In this document: positions 1 through 6,349 of the stretch, in pieces
Numbering within the stretch: the first letter of the stretch is position 1
Layout: the number at the start of each line of letters is the position of its first letter
Assembly (NCBI GenBank): GCA_021812825.1
Contig: JAKAMO010000102.1
Coordinates: 1 to 8,723 of the forward strand
Direction of reading: 5' to 3'
Origin: a bacterium
GTDB taxonomy: Bacteria; Elusimicrobiota; Elusimicrobia; Elusimicrobiales; UBA9959
DNA length: 8,723 bases
Program-made: the position numbers and the translations under genes
The notes under the pieces: model-generated
What the model was told of the DNA's origin: nothing
Database searches by the model: none
Seen by the model: the letters and a program-made list of their open reading frames with translations, nothing else

Positions 1-636
1 GGGCATGCTGCGGGGCGTCATCCACCTGGCGTTCTCCTGTATGGTCTCTTTCGTCTCTCCCGGCAAGGCGGTCAGGTTGAGGTAATAGATCCGGATTTTC
101 TTAAGAGGCAGGTGGGTCTCCACCTTGCGGCATAGCACCACGTTCTCCAGTCCGAGCTCCACGGTCCTCATCCCGCACTCGTACAAATAATCCTCTCCAT
201 ACTTGTCCAGCGCCGCCGCCATATTCCTGTACGTGGTGAGGGCCAGCCAGATGATACGCCGCCCTTTCAGGGTCTTAAGAATTCCATCCATGGACGGGTT
301 GGTGAAAAAATCCTCGTCCATGAAATGCAGTTGTTCGTTCTCGTAATTGGACAGGATCTTGGCGTAGTCGCCGTAGTAGACCCGGCCCTTGAACTCTTCC
401 GCGGTCCTGCAGAAAAAGCAGTTGTTCTTGCAGCCCACCGAGAGCATGGACGGGCGGGCGTGGACATAGGGATAGTGGTGCAAGTCGCAATTGAAGTTCC
501 AGCCGCTGGCCTTGTGGAGCTGCGGAAAACGATCGAGATTCGCCGGATCCCCCTTCAACACTTCCTTGAAATATGCCAGCGTCTGTTTGAACGGGACCAC
601 GTAGTCGGGCTGCTTCGCCAAGCCATCGGTTTTCAT
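1..636 (-). CDS. Radical SAM protein without a B12 domain (C-terminus beyond window)
   Basis: The frame is open from an ATG at 634-636 down to position 1, giving the first 212 residues; the rest lies outside the window. Residues 66-76 contain a CKNNCFFC segment, the Cx3Cx2C motif (C69, C73, C76) that binds the [4Fe-4S] cluster of radical SAM enzymes. Further core-like features follow: FMDEDFF at 105-111, a GLE segment at 162-164 that fits the SAM-contacting region, and LPGETKET at 191-198. Only about 65 residues precede the cluster motif, so no cobalamin-binding domain fits, unlike the two larger radical SAM proteins here. The chosen ATG has GGGGTGAT a few bases upstream as a ribosome site. 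The frame stays open further upstream to an ATG at 754-756, but that start has no such site and its extra 40 residues look unlike a domain. The reaction and substrate are unknown. It lies downstream of the 788-3184 gene on the same strand. Confidence 0.85.
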   Translation of the reverse strand, partial: MKTDGLAKQPDYVVPFKQTLAYFKEVLKGDPANLDRFPQLHKASGWNFNCDLHHYPYVHARPSMLSVGCKNNCFFCRTAEEFKGRVYYGDYAKILSNYENEQLHFMDEDFFTNPSMDGILKTLKGRRIIWLALTTYRNMAAALDKYGEDYLYECGMRTVELGLENVVLCRKVETHLPLKKIRIYYLNLTALPGETKETIQENARWMTPRSMP

Positions 637-691
637 GAATATCACCCCAAGGGAACCAATTACTGAAGCTACCGCGTATATGGCGCGATAT

Positions 692-721
692 ATGATAGCG
701 TTATTGCCGCGCCTCGCGCAA
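692..721 (-). promoter_or_regulatory. Possible promoter for the small radical SAM gene
   Basis: Read leftwards, TTGCGC (721-716) and TATCAT (697-692) are separated by 18 bases. The -10 matches the consensus at five of six positions, the -35 at only three. Transcription would start about 50 bases before the ATG at 636. The -10 lies within the loop of the GGCGCG/CGCGCC inverted repeat, which could be an operator. Chance similarity is quite possible in this more AT-rich gap. Confidence 0.22.
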
Positions 722-744
722 AAACATGACCCCGTAATAACGGG
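720..744 (-). terminator. Weak terminator-like hairpin after the 798-residue gene
   Basis: On the minus strand CCCGT-TATT-ACGGG (744-731) forms a five-pair stem with a four-base loop. Five Ts follow at 724-720, but only after a six-base gap. The place, about 45 bases past the stop codon of the leftward B12 radical SAM gene, suits a terminator. The short stem and the gap before the T-run make it weak. Confidence 0.25.
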
Positions 745-787
745 ACCCGAACCCATATAAACGGCGCGCATAGCCCGCTTCTCGTTC

Positions 788-3184
788 TCAAGAGGACCGC
801 CGTTCCAGGTACAGCAGCTGCATGCCGACGGCCTCTTCCAGGAGCGCCTGAAATTCCCCGGAATCCATCTTCGCGTTCTTTCCACGTCCCGTTCCCGGGA
901 GCTTATCCGGCGAAACGGTCCCGTCCAGCCGTTTCAATAAACGCAGGCCGGACTCCACCGTCTTAACTAACTTCCCGTTGACCAGGTTCAGCAGATAGAC
1001 CTTCCCGCCGGCTCGCGCCTCTTTTATATCCCTGGCGTTATAGACCGGCTGCGTTACAGGACGGGTCATAGCCTTATTCCGCGCCCCGTTCTTTATGCGG
1101 AAGAATCCGTAATACAACAAGTCCACCAGGACATCCTTGACCGGCTCCGGGAAAGAAAGGGCATCTTTGACGCGAAAAACACCTTTTTTGACCCGCTTCA
1201 GGATATCAAGATAGCCGGCGTCAAGCTGGTAATACGCCCGCGTATTAAAGTCGTACAGCGTCGCCGCTGGTTCGCAGAAAGAGGTTGCGCTAGTGGCGGT
1301 ATGGCCGAAAAAGAACACTCCCGCCGCCCCGGAGAGCGAGATCCTGGAATCCCGCGGATAGTCTTCCAGCGACGGCCTCGGCCTGCGCCCCTCCCTGGCT
1401 CCTCCCCCATGCAGCGCATGGCCCCGGGCGTTCTTTAGAAAATGCTCCTCTTCCGACGCGAACATCTTGTTCAGGAAATGGTAGCTCCTGCAACCTTTAT
1501 ACAGTTCGCCTAAATTCTCGTAGTAAACGTCAGCCAAATGGCCGGCCTCGCGCTGGGACAGCCCTTTTCCCGCGACGTAATCGTAATTGAGCACCAGGTC
1601 GCCCTTGCCGCTCTTTTCGTTTATCCGGATAAAGAACTCCTCAGGGTGGTCATAGACGTAGGAGTGTTTTCCCAGCACGAAGGCGCCGAAGCTCCGGGAG
1701 GAACTGCGATTAGCGTACTTATGCCACGAGAGGTCCAGCATCTTCCCAGTAAAATCGAACGTCCGTTGCGCTTCCCGCGGCGTTTCCGTCGGGAAGCCCA
1801 CCATGAAGAATAAATGGAAAGCGATCCCCGCGTCAAGACAGTTGACCAGCGCGGGCTCAATATCCGCGGCGGAGATATTTTTTTTCATCAGGTCCAGGAC
1901 CCTCTGGTTGTACGATTCCAGCCCGAACTGTATCTTCCGGCAGCCGCCCTCGTAAAGGGTCCTGAAGAGATCAGCCGAAAGCCCCTTCTCCAGTCTCGTT
2001 TCGCAATACCAGTAGAACCTGCGGCCGCCCGAAACTATCGTTTCGGACAATTGCCTCATGCGGGCCGGGGTAAAGGTCTCGTCTACAAAAGCGAATTTAT
2101 CCGTCCCGTATTTATCCTGCAGCGCAGTCATGGTCCGGTAAACGTCCTCGATCTTCAGCGCCCTGTACTTGCCATACGTGCCGTGCGGTACCGTGCAGAA
2201 CGCGCATTTCAGGTAGCAACTCCTTGAGGTGAAAACAGGCAGGACCGGCTCAGGCATGAAGTACTTCTTCAGCGGGAACCCGTCAAAATCCGGGACAGGG
2301 GTATCGGTTATATCTACGGGACTCATCACGTTCCGGACCAGCCGGCCGTCCCTGACATAGCACAGGTTGGGCACTCCCGACAGGTCCGTTCCCGCCTCCA
2401 GTGTTCTTATCAGCGAGAGGAGCGAGTTCTCCCCCTCGTAGCAGACCAGCGAATCGAATATCGAGAAGAAGGGATGTACGCCTGTCCACTCGGCCGCCAG
2501 ACGGGTTATATAACTTCCGCCGAACACTATGTGGCGCACGTCCGGGCAGCTTTTCCTGATCATTTTCGCCAACGTCAGCGCGGTGTTCAGCTGCGAGCGC
2601 CCCGTCACCGAAATTCCGACCAGCGTGTATTTGTTCCGCTTTATCTCCTTCAGTGTCCCGGCTTCGTAGTATTCGGCGAAGATGCTGGGGAGCTCGCTGT
2701 CCACCGCGTTGAGCACTTCCCCGCAGGAATCCAGGGGGCGTTTATGCGTTATATCGTTGAAGCCTATGGAATATTCCTCGTAGGCCGTATCGATTATGTA
2801 CAGCGAATCCAGCAGCGTCTTCTTCGCCATTTCAAGCGCCGTCGGGTCGTAAAACCTGCCGCTCCGTATTACCTTCTTGGCCTTGTCGATACGTTTTGCG
2901 GCCCTTTTCATCAGGACCGCCTTGGAATACCGGTAATACGAATCCTTCTCTTCGTCCGTGTGCGCCGCGAGACTGTCCAGCGACCGCAATTTGTCCGCGC
3001 ATATCTTATAGGCCCTGGACACGAAGCCAGCGGACAGGATATGGTCGTAAAACTCCAGATTGGAGTCCTTGATATCGGCGGTGATGGAATGTTTTTCCAG
3101 GAAGCCTTTTAGGATCGGTAAAGCCAGATAAGGCGCGAACGGGACCCAGCCCGGAGGGAATATCAATAGCGGTTTAACTTTCAT
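788..3184 (-). CDS. B12-binding-type radical SAM protein with tandem PqqD-like tail
   Basis: This 798-residue protein has three parts. The N-terminus resembles the cobalamin-binding fold of B12 radical SAM enzymes: a PPG segment at 10-12, a LPILKGFLEKH stretch at 22-32, a GISVTGRS strand at 190-197, FGGSY at 221-225 and YEGEN at 249-253. I see no DxHxxG motif, so B12 would bind without a lower His ligand, as in many family members. The radical SAM core begins with CYLKCAFC (C323, C327, C330) and continues with FVDETF at 366-371, GLES at 421-424 and GFPTET at 463-468. The tail is unusual. Residues about 641-697 and 728-793 each read as a short strand pair followed by helices ending in a 'dG...LL..G' pattern, like PqqD winged helices that bind RiPP leader peptides. 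Likely chemistry is methylation or another radical reaction on an unknown substrate. The ATG at 3184 gives the expected N-terminus but has no Shine-Dalgarno site. It is divergent from the 3480 gene. Confidence 0.9.
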   Translation of the reverse strand: MKVKPLLIFPPGWVPFAPYLALPILKGFLEKHSITADIKDSNLEFYDHILSAGFVSRAYKICADKLRSLDSLAAHTDEEKDSYYRYSKAVLMKRAAKRIDKAKKVIRSGRFYDPTALEMAKKTLLDSLYIIDTAYEEYSIGFNDITHKRPLDSCGEVLNAVDSELPSIFAEYYEAGTLKEIKRNKYTLVGISVTGRSQLNTALTLAKMIRKSCPDVRHIVFGGSYITRLAAEWTGVHPFFSIFDSLVCYEGENSLLSLIRTLEAGTDLSGVPNLCYVRDGRLVRNVMSPVDITDTPVPDFDGFPLKKYFMPEPVLPVFTSRSCYLKCAFCTVPHGTYGKYRALKIEDVYRTMTALQDKYGTDKFAFVDETFTPARMRQLSETIVSGGRRFYWYCETRLEKGLSADLFRTLYEGGCRKIQFGLESYNQRVLDLMKKNISAADIEPALVNCLDAGIAFHLFFMVGFPTETPREAQRTFDFTGKMLDLSWHKYANRSSSRSFGAFVLGKHSYVYDHPEEFFIRINEKSGKGDLVLNYDYVAGKGLSQREAGHLADVYYENLGELYKGCRSYHFLNKMFASEEEHFLKNARGHALHGGGAREGRRPRPSLEDYPRDSRISLSGAAGVFFFGHTATSATSFCEPAATLYDFNTRAYYQLDAGYLDILKRVKKGVFRVKDALSFPEPVKDVLVDLLYYGFFRIKNGARNKAMTRPVTQPVYNARDIKEARAGGKVYLLNLVNGKLVKTVESGLRLLKRLDGTVSPDKLPGTGRGKNAKMDSGEFQALLEEAVGMQLLYLERRSS

Positions 3185-3234
3185 AAAACGGGCGCAAGCG
3201 GTCTGACGGGTGATTATCGGCGCGTGGCTGGGCG

Positions 3235-3250
3235 GCCGGGAACAGCCGGC
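3235..3250 (-). other. Small hairpin in the leftward leader
   Basis: GCCGG (3235-3239) and CCGGC (3246-3250) can pair around a six-base loop. It lies 51 to 66 bases before the start codon of the 798-residue gene, so it would fold in that gene's 5' untranslated region. It may be a minor structural element or chance in GC-rich DNA. Confidence 0.2.
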
Positions 3251-3262
3251 ACTCTATGATAC

Positions 3263-3280
3263 AAAAAAACCTGCGGTTTT
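3263..3280 (-). terminator. Terminator-like hairpin upstream of the leftward gene
   Basis: On the minus strand AAAACC-GCA-GGTTTT (3280-3266) is a perfect six-pair stem with a three-base loop. Its 3' arm runs on into more Ts, giving seven in a row (3269-3263). It sits about 80 bases before the start codon of the 788-3184 gene, so it could attenuate that transcript. The stem has only two GC pairs, so any termination would be inefficient. A true attenuator would usually show a competing stem, which I do not see. Confidence 0.22.
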
Positions 3281-3367
3281 GCGTTTTCGCGCGGTTCCGG
3301 GCGGAGAGATAAGGAGGTCTTCCGGCGGTTCTTCCCTGAGAGGCGGGAGAACGGCCTCCGGCGAAAA

Positions 3368-3376
3368 TGATATAAT
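3368..3376 (+). promoter_or_regulatory. Extended -10 promoter for the rightward operon
   Basis: The bases TGATATAAT form a perfect extended -10 element (TGn followed by the TATAAT consensus, hexamer 3371-3376). No good -35 lies 17 bases upstream (AGAACG at 3348-3353), but extended -10 promoters often do without one. Transcription would start near 3383, leaving a leader of roughly 97 bases before the ATG at 3480. It is the best promoter candidate in the window and would drive the radical SAM, glycosyltransferase and ileS run. Confidence 0.5.
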
Positions 3377-3415
3377 TCAAGATAGTTTATAAAGAAAATC
3401 AGATTGAAGCAGCCC

Positions 3416-3441
3416 TGAATTCGGCCTTCGCACGGAATTCA
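3416..3441. repeat. TGAATTC/GAATTCA inverted repeat
   Basis: TGAATTC at 3416-3422 and GAATTCA at 3435-3441 are exact reverse complements separated by 12 bases, with one further pair possible past a mismatch. The repeat lies between the likely transcription start and the ATG of the rightward radical SAM gene. The arm centres are 19 bases apart, close to two helical turns, which would suit a dimeric repressor. It could instead fold as an RNA hairpin in the leader. Confidence 0.35.
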
Positions 3442-3479
3442 ACCCTGCAAATCCCCAAATTGCGTTAGACCGCCATTAC

Positions 3480-4931
3480 ATGAAAACTGTCGATACCGAA
3501 TTCTGCCTTATAAACCCGCCCGCCTTGCTCGACAAGCCGCCTATTGAGCAATCCGGCACGTTATTCATCCCTGAACGCCTAAAGATCGCGGCTATAAACC
3601 CCGGGATATTATCGATCGCGTCGTATCTCGACTCAAAGGGATACGCCGTGCGCATATTGGACCTCTCCGGGGAAACCGATTGGACCAGGGTCGGGAAACT
3701 CCTCTCGAAAGCGGGGGCAGGGCTGTACGGGATAAGTTCCACGAGCGCCTTCGACTATATCGAATCGCTGGAGATAGCCAGACTCCTGAAGTCATATTTC
3801 CCGGAAACCCCCGTGATCCTTGGCGGCCAGCACGCCGGAGCGCTGGGAAGCGGGGTTCTCCGCGACAGCCCGCACGTGGACGCGGTCGTGCTTCACGAGG
3901 GGGAATGGGTGGCGGAGCAGATGCTCTGCTCGCAGCGCAAAGGGCTGTTCCCTTTTTCGGTCCCGGGGGTGGTTTTCAGACGCAACGGGCGCGTCCGCTC
4001 GGCAGCGGGGGAGGGCCGGCGCATATCCGTCAACGAGCTCCCTTTCCTGAAGTACGAGTTATACCCCGACTTCAGGAAATTCATGCCCTACGTAGAGGAA
4101 AGCCGCGGGTGCTGCTACAGGTGCCATTACTGCTCCAGCAACTCCATCAACCAGAGCAGGATAGACCCCAAAGACCCTGGCCGCTTCCTCGAGGAATTTT
4201 CTGAATGCGTAAAGCTCTTCGGCCGCGACCGCGCGTACGCGGTGCTCGCGTCCAGTTTCGGCGTGCTCCCCAAGAACGGCAAGGCTATTGCCAGGGGGAT
4301 GCGCCGTTTCGGGATCAAGTGGAACTCAGAATTCCGCGTGGACGGCTGCTGGGAGGAATATATCGGGGACCTCCTGAGCGCGGGCTATGAGGTCGTCAAC
4401 GTAGGGCTGGAATCCGCGAGTCCGTCGATACTCAGGCTGATGAACAAAACGCGGCAGCCGGAGCAGTACCTGGAAAAGATGGCCCGGCTTGCCGGGATAG
4501 TGAGCGGCAGCGACTCCGTTATCCGGGCGAACCTGATGTTCTACGCCGGAGAATCCCCGCAGACCTTGCGGGAAACGCTGTCCTTCCTGAGTTCGACCAA
4601 GGGGATAGATTCCATACAATATTCCCCTCTTCTGCTCTTTCCCGGAGCGCCGGTCACGAAGGAGTTCGGGACGTACGAGAAGAGGTTCGGGGCGAAAATG
4701 GTGGATCACCCGTATTGGCGCCGAAGGCACCTGTACCCCATCCATCCGTCCAATTACTTCTCTTTCGAAGAGTCGGTTTACTTCTGCCATGTGACTGAGA
4801 AGATCTTCTCGGACGAGGACGCCTGGCTGGAGGCAGCCAAAGGCCTTTATACGCAGGAAAGCGACCAAGAGATAGCGAAGACCCGGGAAACGCTGCGCGT
4901 GGCCAGGTTCCGCAGGAGCGGGGCCGTATGA
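3480..4931 (+). CDS. B12-binding-type radical SAM protein
   Basis: The protein has 483 residues, a usual length for two-domain B12 radical SAM enzymes. The N-terminal half fits a cobalamin-binding domain: INPP at 11-14, GILSIASYL at 42-50, GISSTSAFDY at 84-93, ILGGQHAG at 113-120 and HEGEW at 139-143. A DxHxxG motif is absent. The radical SAM core starts at RGCCYRCHYC, giving C211, C215 and C218 as cluster ligands, and GLESAS at 309-314 is the usual SAM-contact segment. FYAGESPQTLRET at 354-366 matches the 'GfPgEt' region of the family. The substrate is unknown. Related proteins include methyltransferases and other enzymes of lipid, peptide and cofactor pathways. The start was chosen because the family usually begins close to the 'NPP' segment. 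No Shine-Dalgarno site or earlier in-frame ATG is seen. The stop overlaps the next start as ATGA, so the glycosyltransferase is translationally coupled. Confidence 0.9.
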   Translation: MKTVDTEFCLINPPALLDKPPIEQSGTLFIPERLKIAAINPGILSIASYLDSKGYAVRILDLSGETDWTRVGKLLSKAGAGLYGISSTSAFDYIESLEIARLLKSYFPETPVILGGQHAGALGSGVLRDSPHVDAVVLHEGEWVAEQMLCSQRKGLFPFSVPGVVFRRNGRVRSAAGEGRRISVNELPFLKYELYPDFRKFMPYVEESRGCCYRCHYCSSNSINQSRIDPKDPGRFLEEFSECVKLFGRDRAYAVLASSFGVLPKNGKAIARGMRRFGIKWNSEFRVDGCWEEYIGDLLSAGYEVVNVGLESASPSILRLMNKTRQPEQYLEKMARLAGIVSGSDSVIRANLMFYAGESPQTLRETLSFLSSTKGIDSIQYSPLLLFPGAPVTKEFGTYEKRFGAKMVDHPYWRRRHLYPIHPSNYFSFEESVYFCHVTEKIFSDEDAWLEAAKGLYTQESDQEIAKTRETLRVARFRRSGAV

Positions 4932-6349
4932 ACCTGCTCGCCATTTCCATCGCTCCTATCTACAAGGACCTGGTCCAGGGAGGCTCGCAGAAGATCCTCG
5001 TGGACGCGCTCAAGCATGCCGCCCGGAGGCACCGTGTCAGGCTTTTTTGCACCAGCAGGAAGGATAACCACCTCAAGTTCTCCTTTTCCAGGAACTTCTC
5101 TGTCCATCCCGTGCTGCGCTTCAGGCCGCATTTCCCCTTTCCGTACATGACGAACCCGCGCTACCTGAGCGAGATGGTCCGGATGCTGTCGTGCGAGGCC
5201 AGGCGGGCCGACTGCATCTACATACACGCAGACGGGTTCTACTTCAAGCACTTCCTGAGGCAGTTCGGGAAACCGCTTATCACCTCCCAACACGATTTCC
5301 TGTACCCTATCAGTATCGCCTCCTCCTTCCTGCCAGAAATGGACAGGATCATCGTCCCTTCAACCTACGTCAAGGAATGCATGCGGGACAGCGTAGGGAC
5401 GCTGTTCAACGGCTACATGGACAGGGTCACATTGGTGGAGAACGGCGTGGATTCGTCACTGATGTACAGGGAAGAGGCCGGCCGCGCCGCGCTGCGGAAA
5501 AAGCTGCGTCTCAACGACGGGGATTTCTGCATGCTGTTCCCGCACCGCCCCGAAGACGTCAAGGGGGTAGTAGAATCGCTGGACCTGCTGGCGGCCCTAA
5601 GGGCCGCCGGCACCCCCGCCAGGCTTTTGTTTCTTAAGCATTTTGACGTACGCACGAACCCGGACCTCAGGGCCATATACGCCAGGATAGCCAGCATGGC
5701 CGCCGACAGGGGGGTCTTCTCCGACGTGATATATCACGACTGGGTGCCGAGCGGCGAAATGCGCCGCATATATTCGGCGTCAGACGCCGTACTCAACATC
5801 GGCCAGTTCGTGGAATCGTTCGGCCTGGTCCCCATAGAGGCGGCGATGTGCGAGACCCCGGTCATAGCCGTTTCTGTCGGCTGCCTGCGCAGCAACCTGG
5901 CCGCCATCCCCGGGATCTTCCTGGTAGACTACGGCGACGTCCCGGCTATACTCAGGGTTTGCGAACGGATCCGCGCGGCAAAACCAGACATGAGGGCCAC
6001 CGCGAAAACGATGCAGAAGAGGTTCAGCTATAAAAAAATGCTGGACGGCTACCTTGACGTCTTTGAAACCACGCGCGCGGCCGGTCCGATGCCTGTGGCG
6101 CCGCACGCTTCCCCCGCCCTGCAGGAACCTTCCGGTCATTACCGCCTCGCTCCGTGGTGCTCCGTTTACAGTAAGGGGATATACGACGACTATGCCGCGA
6201 GCCTGACCGCAGTTCCCCGCCGCGGCCTCACTCACCTGTCTTCCGGAGTATTCCCCGCCGCCAGGGGAAAATGGTTCAGGGACCTGGTGGCCAACGGCTG
6301 CGTTCTGCCGGCCAAAGCCGCCCGCGGCGACAAAGGACGGCGCGCATGA
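4928..6349 (+). CDS. GT4-like glycosyltransferase with a C-terminal PqqD-like extension
   Basis: Residues 1 to about 385 form a GT-B glycosyltransferase. GGSQK at 18-22 suits the N-terminal loop, VENGVD at 170-175 is the usual segment opening the second domain, and PHRPEDVKG at 205-213 stands in the R/K phosphate-binding region. The EX7E motif is E296 to E304 (ESFGLVPIE), followed by TPVIA, which is typical of family GT4. It would move a sugar from a nucleotide donor to an unknown acceptor in the cytoplasm. After a linker rich in Pro and Ala, residues 404-462 form an extra domain that begins YRLAPWCSVYSKG and ends FRDLVANGCVLPA, recalling the 'RLAP' opening and '..L...G.l' ending of PqqD proteins. 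It looks shorter than PqqD by about one helix. AGGAG at 4914-4918 lies nine bases before the ATG. Both ends overlap their neighbours by four bases. Confidence 0.87.
   Translation: MNLLAISIAPIYKDLVQGGSQKILVDALKHAARRHRVRLFCTSRKDNHLKFSFSRNFSVHPVLRFRPHFPFPYMTNPRYLSEMVRMLSCEARRADCIYIHADGFYFKHFLRQFGKPLITSQHDFLYPISIASSFLPEMDRIIVPSTYVKECMRDSVGTLFNGYMDRVTLVENGVDSSLMYREEAGRAALRKKLRLNDGDFCMLFPHRPEDVKGVVESLDLLAALRAAGTPARLLFLKHFDVRTNPDLRAIYARIASMAADRGVFSDVIYHDWVPSGEMRRIYSASDAVLNIGQFVESFGLVPIEAAMCETPVIAVSVGCLRSNLAAIPGIFLVDYGDVPAILRVCERIRAAKPDMRATAKTMQKRFSYKKMLDGYLDVFETTRAAGPMPVAPHASPALQEPSGHYRLAPWCSVYSKGIYDDYAASLTAVPRRGLTHLSSGVFPAARGKWFRDLVANGCVLPAKAARGDKGRRA

Larger units (their letters stand above)
637..787. 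other. Short gap between the two leftward radical SAM genes
   Basis: About 150 bases separate the stop of the 798-residue protein from the start of the smaller radical SAM gene. Read on the minus strand, the gap has a small hairpin with a delayed T-run, then a promoter-like pair, then a GGCGCG/CGCGCC inverted repeat (682-687 and 708-713, 20-base loop). The minus frame entering the downstream gene is open across the gap, but no convincing separate small gene is seen. Confidence 0.5.
3185..3479. other. Divergent intergenic control region
   Basis: This 295-base gap lies between two divergently transcribed B12-type radical SAM genes and must hold the start signals for both arms. It contains an AT-rich stretch (about 3361-3400) with a strong rightward -10, a GAATTC inverted repeat between that promoter and the rightward gene, and small hairpins in the leftward leader (3235-3250 and 3266-3280). 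A convincing leftward promoter could not be picked: TATAAA and TATATC hexamers on the minus strand around 3367-3391 lack good -35 partners. No short open frame in the gap has both a ribosome site and a protein-like composition. Confidence 0.7.

Noticed and set aside
325..666. A 113-codon plus-strand open frame near the left edge
   Set aside because: It is antisense to the truncated radical SAM gene, whose Cx3Cx2C motif and continuous frame from 636 to position 1 explain the region better.
637..756. An N-terminal extension of the small radical SAM gene from an ATG at 754-756
   Set aside because: The frame is open, but that start has no ribosome site, and the extra 40 residues would overlap the promoter-like and hairpin elements. 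The ATG at 636 has GGGGTGAT upstream.
2474..3112. A 212-codon plus-strand open frame antisense to the cobalamin domain of the leftward gene
   Set aside because: The minus-strand frame has strong family motifs throughout, while this frame shows none and lacks a ribosome site.
3311..3317. A perfect AAGGAGG Shine-Dalgarno-like sequence on the plus strand
   Set aside because: No ATG, GTG or TTG follows within about 20 bases, so it has no start codon to serve.
3174..3380. A minus-strand 68-codon open frame (TTG start) in the same gap
   Set aside because: It overlaps the real start of the 798-residue gene in another frame, runs through the hairpins, and has no recognisable motif or ribosome site.
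3210..3392. A GTG-started 60-codon open frame on the plus strand in the divergent gap, considered as a precursor peptide
   Set aside because: It has no ribosome site at usable spacing and an Arg/Gly-rich composition typical of random GC-rich frames. It also spans the likely rightward promoter at 3368-3376.
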